This document shows positions 1 through 5,815 of a DNA stretch of 7,702 nt, one piece after another. The notes under the pieces were generated by a model. The model did no database searches. It was not told the DNA's origin and was given only the letters and a program-made list of their open reading frames with translations. How positions within the stretch are numbered: the first letter of the stretch is position 1; the number at the start of each line of letters is the position of its first letter. The stretch is from Lysobacterales bacterium UBA2790 (GTDB lineage Bacteria; Pseudomonadota; Gammaproteobacteria; Xanthomonadales; Xanthomonadaceae): NCBI GenBank assembly GCA_002352135.1, contig DEHW01000167.1, forward strand, positions 1 through 7,702, read 5' to 3'. Position numbers and translations under genes: made by a program.

Positions 1-340
1 TCAACGTGTGGCCCGGCGTCGCGATTACCTCGAATGTCAGTTCGGTGCCCGGTGGGGCGATCCGGTCGCCGTCACTGACCACCTGAATCTGTCCCGGAAT
101 ACGCGAGTCGGCCGGGGCATAGACGGGCCAGTTGTAGCGCGCCTGCAGTTGCTCGATGGCCGCCACATGGTCACTGTGGTGGTGGGTGACCAGTACGGCA
201 GTAACCGCCAATCCCGCCTCCACCGCATTGACCACGACCTCGGCGTCGCCCGGATCGATCAATACCCCGGCGTGACCCGATTGGCGGAGATACCAGATGT
301 AGTTGTCATCCAGCGCAGGCAGCGCAATCAGGTGCAGCAT
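1..340 (-). CDS. gloB: Hydroxyacylglutathione hydrolase (glyoxalase II), N-terminal part
   Basis: This gene runs off the left edge. Its ATG is at 340-338 on the minus strand, and 113 codons are visible of a family length near 255. Glyoxalase II hydrolyses S-lactoylglutathione to D-lactate and glutathione, the second step of cytoplasmic methylglyoxal detoxification. The start MLHLIALPALDDNYIW matches the GloB N-terminus. DPGDAE sits at 29-34. The metallo-beta-lactamase metal motif THHHSDH is at 52-58 (ligands H53, H55, D57, H58), and ATPGHT at 107-112 supplies the next ligand, H111. Most relatives have THHHHDH; serine replaces the non-ligand fourth position, so activity should be kept. No clear Shine-Dalgarno precedes the ATG (TTTGCC before it). 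It lies 122 bases downstream of the FAH-family gene on the same strand and may be co-transcribed. The C-terminal substrate-binding helices are outside the window. Confidence 0.95.
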   Translation of the reverse strand, partial: MLHLIALPALDDNYIWYLRQSGHAGVLIDPGDAEVVVNAVEAGLAVTAVLVTHHHSDHVAAIEQLQARYNWPVYAPADSRIPGQIQVVSDGDRIAPPGTELTFEVIATPGHTL

Positions 341-415
341 GGCAAAGGCACGATCAGGAAAGATTCGCAGTGTGGCACACGATGCTGTGGCGGTTTGTTG
401 GGTTTTCGTTGCGTT

Positions 416-452
416 GAACGGATTCAGGCGCGGTGCGCCACTTCAGCCGTTC
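416..452 (-). other. Nested inverted repeat between the FAH-family gene and gloB
   Basis: Outer arms GAACGG (416-421) and CCGTTC (447-452) are perfect complements. They enclose a second perfect pair, GGCGC (427-431) and GCGCC (435-439), around a 3-base loop. The two stems are separated by unpaired 5- and 7-base sides. It starts 11 bases past the stop of the FAH-family gene, so in that transcript it would be a stable 3' structure. Neither strand has a T-tract after the second arm, so it is not a classical intrinsic terminator. It could stabilise the upstream mRNA end, pause polymerase, or act in differential expression of the two genes. Confidence 0.5.
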
Positions 453-462
453 TGGTGCTCAC

Positions 463-1170
463 TCATTCGATGCGCACGCAGACCTGCCCAATGCCTTCGA
501 CGGCGGCAATCAACTGGTCGCCGCGTTCGACCGGCCCCACGCCAGCAGGCGTGCCAGTGAAGACCAGGTCGCCTGCCTGCAGACGAATAAAGTTTGAGAG
601 ATTGGCAAGCAGTTCCGGTACCGACCAGATCAGATCGCTGATTCGCGCGTCCTGCTTGATTTCGCCGTTGTGCTGCAGGGTGATCCGCGCATCGATCGGG
701 TGACCGCACTGGTTGACCGGCACGATGGCACTACACGGCGCGGAATGATCGAAGCCCTTGGCCATATCCCAGGGCTTGCCGCCCTTCTTGAACTGCGCCT
801 GCAAGTCGCGGCGCGTCATGTCCAGCCCAACCGCATAGCCGAAGACCGCTGCCTTGGCCTGCTCGGTCGTGAGATGCGCACCGTCGCCGCCGATGGCGAC
901 GACCAACTCGGCCTCGTAATGGAAGTCTGAAGTGTGGGCCGGATAGGGCACCACGCCGCCATCGGCGACGATGGCATCCGCAGGCTTAATGAAGAAAAAC
1001 GGCGCTTCGCGACTGGGATCGCCGCCCATTTCACGCGCATGTTCGGCGTAGTTGCGACCGACGCAGTAGATGCGTCGCACCGGGAAATACTGCCGTGTGC
1101 CGACAACCGCCACCGACGGCAATGCGGGTGGTGGTAACACATAGACCGAATCATTGGCGGAGAAAGGCAT
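463..1170 (-). CDS. Fumarylacetoacetate hydrolase (FAH) family protein, FAHD1/fumarylpyruvate-hydrolase type
   Basis: A 235-residue, single-domain member of the FAH family. These cytoplasmic Mg2+/Mn2+ enzymes cleave C-C bonds of acylpyruvates (fumarylpyruvate, acetylpyruvate) or decarboxylate oxaloacetate. Visible landmarks are CVGRNYAEHAREMG at 36-49 (H44 and E47 match the catalytic His/Glu lid residues of FAHD1-like enzymes), the FFFIKPADA substrate loop at 58-66, metal ligands E86 and E88 in HYEAEL, D117 in GLDMTRRD, KGFDHSAP at 138-145, and the C-terminal signature FTGTPAGVG at 204-212. All key residues are present. I chose the ATG at 1170; a second in-frame ATG at 1185 would add five residues, and neither has a clear Shine-Dalgarno. 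It is divergent from glnS, with gloB downstream. The exact substrate cannot be told: no other gentisate or tyrosine catabolism gene is in view. Confidence 0.93.
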   Translation of the reverse strand: MPFSANDSVYVLPPPALPSVAVVGTRQYFPVRRIYCVGRNYAEHAREMGGDPSREAPFFFIKPADAIVADGGVVPYPAHTSDFHYEAELVVAIGGDGAHLTTEQAKAAVFGYAVGLDMTRRDLQAQFKKGGKPWDMAKGFDHSAPCSAIVPVNQCGHPIDARITLQHNGEIKQDARISDLIWSVPELLANLSNFIRLQAGDLVFTGTPAGVGPVERGDQLIAAVEGIGQVCVRIE

Positions 1171-1200
1171 GGACGGCGCTCGCATGAGGTGGGTCGGCAA

Positions 1201-1206
1201 AGCATA
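1201..1206 (-). promoter_or_regulatory. Possible -10 box for the FAH-family gene
   Basis: On the minus strand this reads TATGCT, four of six matches to TATAAT, about 30 bases upstream of the chosen ATG at 1170. The region 17 bases further upstream (GAGGCA) is a poor -35. It is the best candidate in the 143-base divergent gap for leftward transcription, but it rests on a single short match. Confidence 0.22.
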
Positions 1207-1277
1207 GCGAAGCGGACAGGAAATGCCTCGCGATGGTCGGGAACGTGTTCGCGCGCGCATGGTACGGACCGATGCCC

Positions 1278-1286
1278 TGTTAAACT
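1278..1286 (+). promoter_or_regulatory. Candidate extended -10 promoter for glnS
   Basis: The sequence TGTTAAACT contains an extended -10 (TGn followed by TAAACT, four of six matches to TATAAT). It lies 27 bases before the glnS ATG, giving a predicted leader of only about 20 bases. There is no good -35 17 bases upstream, which is usual for extended -10 promoters. The leader carries no Shine-Dalgarno (GCAGCCTTCCGCC before ATG). This would drive the whole glnS-to-rlmM cluster. Confidence 0.42.
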
Positions 1287-1313
1287 GCGGCCTTCGATTC
1301 GCAGCCTTCCGCC

Positions 1314-3041
1314 ATGACTGACGCCAACGACGCCACACCCGTACGCAATGACTTCATCCGCCAGATCGTCCGCGAGGACGTTGCGGACGGTAAACACGCG
1401 CTGATCCAGACGCGCTTCCCGCCCGAACCCAACGGCTATCTGCACATCGGTCATTCCAAGTCGATCTGCCTGAACTTCGGCGTAGCGGGTGAATTTGGCG
1501 GGCGCTGCAACCTGCGGTTCGACGACACCAATCCCGCCAAGGAAGACCCGGAATACGTCGAAGCCATCAAGGAAGACGTGCGCTGGTTGGGCTTCGAGTG
1601 GAGCGAGCTGCGGCATGCCTCGGACTATTTCGAGGTGTTCTATCAGGCTGCTGAAAAGCTCATTCGACAGGGTGATGCCTATGTCTGCGACCTCAGTGCG
1701 GAAGAAGTCCGCGCCTATCGCGGCACCTTGACCGAGGCGGGGCGCAACTCACCGTATCGCGAGCGCAGCGTCGACGAAAATCTGGACCTGTTCCGGCGCA
1801 TGCGCGCGGGTGAGTTCGCTGATGGCGCGCGCACCTTGCGGGCCAAGATCGACATGGCGTCCGGCAACATCAACTTGCGTGATCCGGCCTTGTTCCGCAT
1901 CAAGCACGTCTCCCATCAGAACACCGGTGACGCTTGGTGTATCTATCCGATGTACGACTATGCGCACTGCCTGTCGGATGCCATCGAGGGCGTGACCCAT
2001 TCGCTGTGCACGCTGGAGTTTGAAGATCACCGCCCGCTCTACGACTGGTGCGTCGACAAGGTCGATCTGGTGAATCATCCCGAGCTGCTGGCCTCGTTGG
2101 CGGATCGCGGTTGGCACCAGGCCGCCGCCAAGCCCCGGCAGATCGAGTTCTCGCGCCTCAACATCAACTACACCGTGATGAGCAAGCGCAAGCTGCTGGC
2201 CTTGGTCAGCGAAAAGCTGGTGGCGGGTTGGGATGACCCGCGTATGCCGACCTTGCAGGGCATCCGGCGTCGAGGTGTGCCGCCGCAGGCATTGCATCTG
2301 CTGGCCGAGCGCGTGGGCATTTCCAAGCAGAACTCGGTGATTGATTTTTCGGTGTTCGAGGGCTGTATCCGCGACGCACTGGATGTGAAGGCGGTGCGTC
2401 GATTGGCCGTGCTGGACCCGCTCAAGCTGGTCTTGACCAACCTGCCGGAAGATCTGCGCGAAACCCTGCGTTTTGCCAACCATCCCAAGGACGAATCGCT
2501 TGGTCAGCGCGAGGTGCCGTTCTCGCCGCAGCTCTGGATTGAGCGCGATGACTTCATGGAAGTGCCGCCAAAGGGTTTCCATCGCCTGACGCCGGGCGGC
2601 GAGGTGCGTTTGCGTGGCGTGGGAATTGTCAAATGCAACGAGGTAATCAAGCAGGGCGATGAGGTCGTCGAATTGCGTTGCACGCTGGATCTGGATACCC
2701 GTCCCGGTGGCGCTGCGGTGGACCGCAAGGTCAAGGGTACGATCCACTGGGTCAGTGCTTTGCACGCGGTGGCGGCGGAGGTGCGTTTGTACGACCGTCT
2801 GTTCAAGGTCGCTGATCCAGACGACGAGTCCGAAGGCAAGACCTATCGTGATCACCTCAACCCGGATTCGATCCGCACCGTGCAGGCCTGGGTTGAACCT
2901 GCTTTGGCGGCAAGCGCGCCCGAAACCCATGTGCAGTTCGAACGGCTGGGGTTCTTCGTCAGTGATCGACGTGATCATTGCGCGGAGAAGCCCGTGTTCA
3001 ATCGTGCGGTGACCTTGCGCGATACGTGGGCAGCGAAGTAG
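1314..3041 (+). CDS. glnS: Glutamine--tRNA ligase (GlnRS)
   Basis: GlnRS charges tRNA-Gln with glutamine using ATP, in the cytoplasm. The 575-residue protein has the class I signature [14 protein letters not shown] (HIGH at 44-47), RFDDTNP at 68-74 (its Asp corresponds to the acceptor-end Asp66 of E. coli GlnRS), [10 protein letters not shown] at 213-222, the [12 protein letters not shown] segment that distinguishes GlnRS/GluRS-type enzymes, and VMSKRKL at 288-294, the GlnRS form of [13 protein letters not shown] follows. The rest is the two-barrel anticodon-binding region, about residues 350-565. Length is close to the family norm (E. coli 554), with no fused YqeY or other extra domain. The ATG at 1314 gives a normal short N-terminal extension. 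The TAG stop overlaps by one base the GTG of the lipoprotein gene, so glnS is the likely first gene of a four-gene cluster. Having glnS implies direct Gln-tRNA synthesis in this organism. Confidence 0.98.
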   Translation: MTDANDATPVRNDFIRQIVREDVADGKHALIQTRFPPEPNGYLHIGHSKSICLNFGVAGEFGGRCNLRFDDTNPAKEDPEYVEAIKEDVRWLGFEWSELRHASDYFEVFYQAAEKLIRQGDAYVCDLSAEEVRAYRGTLTEAGRNSPYRERSVDENLDLFRRMRAGEFADGARTLRAKIDMASGNINLRDPALFRIKHVSHQNTGDAWCIYPMYDYAHCLSDAIEGVTHSLCTLEFEDHRPLYDWCVDKVDLVNHPELLASLADRGWHQAAAKPRQIEFSRLNINYTVMSKRKLLALVSEKLVAGWDDPRMPTLQGIRRRGVPPQALHLLAERVGISKQNSVIDFSVFEGCIRDALDVKAVRRLAVLDPLKLVLTNLPEDLRETLRFANHPKDESLGQREVPFSPQLWIERDDFMEVPPKGFHRLTPGGEVRLRGVGIVKCNEVIKQGDEVVELRCTLDLDTRPGGAAVDRKVKGTIHWVSALHAVAAEVRLYDRLFKVADPDDESEGKTYRDHLNPDSIRTVQAWVEPALAASAPETHVQFERLGFFVSDRRDHCAEKPVFNRAVTLRDTWAAK

Positions 3042-3376
3042 TGCGTCTGGCGCTGAGTATGGGACTGCTTGCTCTCTTGCTCGGCGCGTGTGCGTCCACA
3101 CCAGACCGCGCGACGGAATCCAGCGTGGTTGTCGAAACGAGTGTTTCCCGCGCCTGCCGGAGCGATGCCGACTGCGCGGTGCAGAATGTCGGCAACTGTT
3201 GCGGGTACTATCCGGCATGCGTCAACAAAGATGCAGAAACCTTTCCTGAGCGCGTGGCCGCTGAGTGTGCGAAACAAGGCGTTTCGTCCATCTGCGGATT
3301 CCCCGAGATTCCCGGCTGCCGGTGCGTGGCTGGACAGTGCGAAGCCAAAACGCTCGAACACTACCCACACGAGTGA
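3041..3376 (+). CDS. Small Cys-rich lipoprotein of unknown function
   Basis: I do not recognise a named family. From a GTG at 3041 the product has 111 residues: a lipoprotein signal (one Arg at position 2, then a hydrophobic run) with lipobox LLGAC and lipidated C17. A polar linker of about 20 residues follows, then a compact domain with ten cysteines (39, 45, 53, 54, 60, 76, 85, 93, 95, 100), enough for five disulfides. Motifs are CRSDADC, NCCGYYPAC and GCRCVAGQC, a spacing that recalls small disulfide-knotted modules in secreted proteins. Start choice: the open frame extends upstream to 2978, but the GTG overlaps the glnS TAG (TAGTG) and gives a correct signal peptide; the ATG at 3059 would lose the positive n-region. 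The stop is 3 bases before the deaminase ATG, so it sits inside an operon. A role as an envelope-anchored binding module is only a guess. Confidence 0.82.
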   Translation: MRLALSMGLLALLLGACASTPDRATESSVVVETSVSRACRSDADCAVQNVGNCCGYYPACVNKDAETFPERVAAECAKQGVSSICGFPEIPGCRCVAGQCEAKTLEHYPHE

Positions 3377-3379
3377 ACC

Positions 3380-3940
3380 ATGCTGTACGCACAAATCCAT
3401 TTGACATTGCCCGCCTGGGTGCACGAGCTCGCCCCCGAAGGCGTCGTTTACGCGGGCGATGAAGCCAAGATGCAGCTCGCCATTGCCTTGTCGCGTCGCA
3501 ACGTCGATGCGGGAAGCGGTGGTCCGTTTGGAGCGGCGATTTTCGACACGCAGGATCGTCTGCTCGGCGTCGGTGTCAATCGCGTGGTGCCGCAAAGCTG
3601 TTCAGTCGCGCATGCCGAGATGATGGCCTTCATGACCGCGCAGGCGCGCACGCAGCGTTTTCGTTTGAACGAAGGCGAGGACAACGTGACCCTGGCGACC
3701 TCGTCGCAGCCTTGCTGCATGTGTTACGGCGCCAGTTTCTGGGCCGGCATCGATACGCTGCTGATCGGTGCGCGCGCCGAAGACGTGATGAGTCTGACCG
3801 AGTTCGATGAAGGTCCGTTGCCTGTCGATTGGATGGGCGAACTCGAAGCGCGTGGCATCCGTGTGCGGCGCGACATCCTGCGCCAGCCCGCCTGCGATGT
3901 GCTGCGCGCCTATGCCGAAACGGCGGGGACACGCTATTGA
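3380..3940 (+). CDS. Guanine-deaminase-like enzyme (cytidine/deoxycytidylate deaminase superfamily)
   Basis: A 186-residue cytoplasmic zinc deaminase. The fold markers are GGPFGAAIF at 47-55, N67 in GVNRVV, HAE at 78-80 (H78 zinc ligand, E80 proton shuttle) and PCCMC at 111-115 (C112 and C115 zinc ligands). The later part FDEGP (142-146), WMG (151-153) and LEARGI (155-160) resembles, from memory, the Nitrosomonas europaea guanine/ammeline deaminase NE0047, in which a second Glu in the FDEGP region helps catalysis; E144 is its counterpart. The likely reaction is guanine to xanthine plus ammonia. Unusual points are S-S-Q before PC where most relatives have C/S-x-E, and an extra Cys (C113). Neither replaces a zinc ligand. 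It is not TadA: the GYxxW-rich tRNA-adenosine context is missing. The ATG follows the lipoprotein stop by 3 bases, and rlmM begins 5 bases after its own stop, implying translational coupling. Confidence 0.85.
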   Translation: MLYAQIHLTLPAWVHELAPEGVVYAGDEAKMQLAIALSRRNVDAGSGGPFGAAIFDTQDRLLGVGVNRVVPQSCSVAHAEMMAFMTAQARTQRFRLNEGEDNVTLATSSQPCCMCYGASFWAGIDTLLIGARAEDVMSLTEFDEGPLPVDWMGELEARGIRVRRDILRQPACDVLRAYAETAGTRY

Positions 3941-3945
3941 GCGCC

Positions 3946-5016
3946 ATGGCCGCTGGCCTGTATCTCCCTTGTCGCGCGGGCTTCGAGCCCGAGTGTGCGG
4001 CCGAAATCGTTGATCAGGCGGCGCGCTGTGGTGTGGCGGGTTATCCGAAAACAGATCGTGACAGCGGCTTCGTGCGATTTCTGGGCCTGGATTCGGGTAG
4101 TCAGTCGCTGCTGGAGAAACGCCTTTCTTGGCGCGCTTTGATCTTTGCTCGGCAGTGCTTGCCGGTGTTTGCGGAGTTGCTGGAGATCGATCCCAAAGAT
4201 CGCCTCACCCCGGTACTCGCCGCCGTCGCGGCGCGCGGGCAGCGCTTTGGCGATTTGTGGATGGAACACCCGGATGCGGATGAGGGGCGCACCCTGTCGG
4301 GATTGGCGCGCAGCTTCGGCAATGCGCTGCGTGGCGGATTGCGGCGGGTCGGTTGGCTCAGCGCCAATACCGATCTCAACGCACCTCGCCTGCACGTGAT
4401 CCTGCTAGGAGGCACGCATCTGCTGCTTGCGCACAGCCATCCTGCCGACAGTTCGCCCTGGCCGCAGGGGATCCCGCGTCTGCGGCTCGCGCATGATGCG
4501 CCGAGTCGTTCGGCGCTCAAGCTCGAAGAAGCGCTGCTGACCCTGATGAGCGAGCAAGAGCGATCACGCTGGCTGAAACCCGGTCAGCGTGCCGTTGATC
4601 TCGGTGCGGCACCCGGCGGCTGGAGCTGGGTCCTGGCGCGTGCGGGCCTGCAGGTCAGTGCCATCGATAACGGTCCCTTGGCCGAGAGCGCCATCGGCAC
4701 AGGCATGATCAAACACCATCGCGCCGATGGCTTTCGCTGGCGGCCAGAACATCCGGTGGATTGGCTGGTTTGCGACATGGTCGAGCAGCCCAAGCGCGTG
4801 GCCGAGCTGATCAGCGACTGGTTGGTACAAGGCGATTGCCGACGCACGATTTTCAATCTCAAGCTGCCGATGAAAAAGCGCTACGCGGAAGTCTGCCAAC
4901 TCCGCGAATTGATGATGCAGCGCCTGCACGACGCCGGTATCGAACTGCGATGGCGCGCACGCCAGCTCTACCACGACCGCGAGGAGATCACGGTGGCGCT
5001 GGTTCCCGCCGATTAG
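3946..5016 (+). CDS. rlmM: 23S rRNA (cytidine-2498-2'-O)-methyltransferase RlmM
   Basis: RlmM uses S-adenosylmethionine to methylate the ribose 2'-OH of C2498 in the peptidyl-transferase region of 23S rRNA, before 50S assembly. The 356-residue protein (E. coli 366) begins with CRAGFEPECAAEI, the N-terminal THUMP-type half, with LIFARQ near residues 65-70. It continues with GIPRL and DAPSRSALKLEEA, then the Rossmann methyltransferase: SAM motif AVDLGAAPGGW at 216-226, DNGP, CDMVEQP, and FNLKLPMKKRY with the catalytic Lys at 306, the same number as in E. coli. ARQLYHDREE follows near the C-terminus. The frame is open back to 3829, but the upstream codons overlap the deaminase and lack similarity; the ATG at 3946 gives the family N-terminus. 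An in-frame TTG at 3937 overlapping the deaminase TGA is a weaker alternative. The stop interlocks with that of the convergent gene. Confidence 0.97.
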   Translation: MAAGLYLPCRAGFEPECAAEIVDQAARCGVAGYPKTDRDSGFVRFLGLDSGSQSLLEKRLSWRALIFARQCLPVFAELLEIDPKDRLTPVLAAVAARGQRFGDLWMEHPDADEGRTLSGLARSFGNALRGGLRRVGWLSANTDLNAPRLHVILLGGTHLLLAHSHPADSSPWPQGIPRLRLAHDAPSRSALKLEEALLTLMSEQERSRWLKPGQRAVDLGAAPGGWSWVLARAGLQVSAIDNGPLAESAIGTGMIKHHRADGFRWRPEHPVDWLVCDMVEQPKRVAELISDWLVQGDCRRTIFNLKLPMKKRYAEVCQLRELMMQRLHDAGIELRWRARQLYHDREEITVALVPAD

Positions 5017-5687
5017 GGAGAATCTGCGGGTGATGGCGCAGTTTCCTGCTCCAGCATACGAACCACGTCGCTTTCCCAGTCACGGCGGAAAACGTGCTCC
5101 GCGCCGTCGGCGAACTGCACCCTGAAGTCCAGATGCACATCGTCCAGCCAGCCAGGAAACGTGCTGTGCAGGCCATCCTGACTGCGCCAGATGGCGAGTG
5201 CTGCCTGTAGAGCAGGATCTCGCGTCAGAAGAGTTTCGCCCCGTTCCCGCAGGGCGTCTTGGATGCGCGCGCGAGTGGGCCAGTCGTCCGGAATTTCGTG
5301 TCCGATCAGTACCACCACGCTGGGGATTCCCAGATCCTCCGCTCGGACGGGAATCTCGATGCGTAGGCTGCCGTGGCTTTCGTCGTATAACTGCGAGAGA
5401 TGACTCGCCATCGCACGAAGCGGCTCGGGAATGTCGCTGACTGGGGTGACGGATGCCTGCTCAGCTTCACCCGCAGCGGGGCGAGCGGGAACGAGATTGC
5501 CGTGCACCTCGCCATTGCTGAAGTCCGCAACCAGGTAACGCTCAGGTGCAAGCTGCGCTGCGGGCAATTGCGCCAGACGTTGGTCTTCGGAGCATTGGTC
5601 GCAGCGCAGCAGTCCAGCGGTTGCGGGCACAGCGAAGCAGGCTGCGGCAATTCCGCAGCCAAACAACATTGCACGTTGATGCCACAT
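5013..5687 (-). CDS. Exported protein of unknown function with a CxxC motif
   Basis: I do not recognise this 224-residue protein. Residues 1-24 look like a Sec signal peptide: H3 and R5 in the n-region, a hydrophobic core from 7 to 20, and a likely cut after ATA at 22-24. The mature protein starts GLLRCDQCSE, a C29-x2-C32 pair close to the new N-terminus, which are its only cysteines. The rest looks like a mixed alpha/beta domain, with IEIPVRAEDLG near 110-120, an IPSVVVLIGHEIP strand, then a helical DALRERGETLLTRD segment and a W-rich C-terminus ending in a Pro/Ser/Ala tail. C17 in the core (AAAC) is a poor lipobox. An AGGA 10 bases before the ATG at 5687 is a possible Shine-Dalgarno; an alternative ATG lies at 5669. 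The gene is divergent from the Tat-signal SDR and shares four bases (5013-5016) with the rlmM end. Function cannot be inferred; the CxxC suggests redox, metal or structural use. Confidence 0.82.
   Translation of the reverse strand: MWHQRAMLFGCGIAAACFAVPATAGLLRCDQCSEDQRLAQLPAAQLAPERYLVADFSNGEVHGNLVPARPAAGEAEQASVTPVSDIPEPLRAMASHLSQLYDESHGSLRIEIPVRAEDLGIPSVVVLIGHEIPDDWPTRARIQDALRERGETLLTRDPALQAALAIWRSQDGLHSTFPGWLDDVHLDFRVQFADGAEHVFRRDWESDVVRMLEQETAPSPADSP
5021..5044 (+). terminator. Weak terminator-like hairpin just after rlmM
   Basis: AATCTGCG (5021-5028) pairs with CGCAGTTT (5037-5044) with a single T-T mismatch around an 8-base loop. It starts five bases after the rlmM TAG, and TTTCC runs through and just past the second arm. 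The placement suits a Rho-independent terminator for the rlmM cluster, but the T-tract is only three long. It sits inside the last codons of the convergent gene, so the coding sequence there is shared with this structure. Confidence 0.35.
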
Positions 5688-5720
5688 GGACAGGCCATCC
5701 TGAACGGGAAAGACCGCGAA

Positions 5721-5730
5721 ATGCTAGCAG
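5721..5730 (-). promoter_or_regulatory. Candidate extended -10 for the exported CxxC protein gene
   Basis: Read on the minus strand this is CTGCTAGCAT: TGn followed by TAGCAT, four of six matches to TATAAT with an extended -10 TG. It is 33 bases upstream of the ATG at 5687. The hexamer 17 bases further upstream, TCAGGA, is a poor -35. It lies in the 128-base divergent region shared with the SDR gene, for which I see no clear -10. Confidence 0.33.
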
Positions 5731-5802
5731 CCTTCCGCCTGTCTCCTGACTTCCGGCCCACGATATCGAGCGCTTCTGCGCGTACGGTGCCTCGGCACTG
5801 TC

Positions 5803-5808
5803 AAGAGA
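5803..5808 (+). promoter_or_regulatory. Probable ribosome binding site of the Tat-signal SDR gene
   Basis: AAGAGA, seven bases before the ATG at 5816, is a partial match to the Shine-Dalgarno core AAGGAG. It supports this start over any internal one, as does the complete twin-arginine motif that begins at residue 5. It is one of the few recognisable ribosome binding sites in the window. Confidence 0.4.
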
Positions 5809-5815
5809 TCTCGCC

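Noticed and set aside
370..380. GTGTG-G-CACAC dyad upstream of gloB
   Set aside because: Five-base arms and a single copy; there is no promoter element nearby to make it an operator.
8..703. A 231-codon plus-strand frame at the left edge
   Set aside because: It runs antisense through gloB and the FAH-family gene, whose conserved active-site motifs are on the minus strand.
1241..1250. GAAC-GT-GTTC, a small dyad in the divergent region that might be an operator
   Set aside because: The arms are only four bases, it matches no operator I can name with confidence, and such dyads are frequent.
1301..1313. A 13-base sequence before glnS (GCAGCCTTCCGCC) repeated at 5727-5739 in the other divergent region
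   Set aside because: A single exact 13-mer pair is not surprising by chance in a GC-rich window of this size, and the two copies sit at different distances and orientations from their genes.
816..1616. A 266-codon minus-strand frame across the divergent region
   Set aside because: It is out of frame with the FAH-family protein and antisense to the glnS start; it shows no motif.
1749..3218. A 489-codon open frame on the minus strand opposite glnS
   Set aside because: It lies almost entirely antisense to a clear GlnRS, is rich in His, Arg and Gln with no recognisable motif, and is the usual mirror frame of a GC-rich gene.
3829..3945. A longer RlmM start upstream of 3946
   Set aside because: The extra 39 residues overlap the deaminase in another frame and do not resemble RlmM, whose N-terminus begins at the ATG at 3946.
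5787..5798. GTGCC-TC-GGCAC hairpin upstream of the SDR gene
   Set aside because: A two-base loop is sterically poor and the arms are five bases; not enough for an attenuator or riboswitch.
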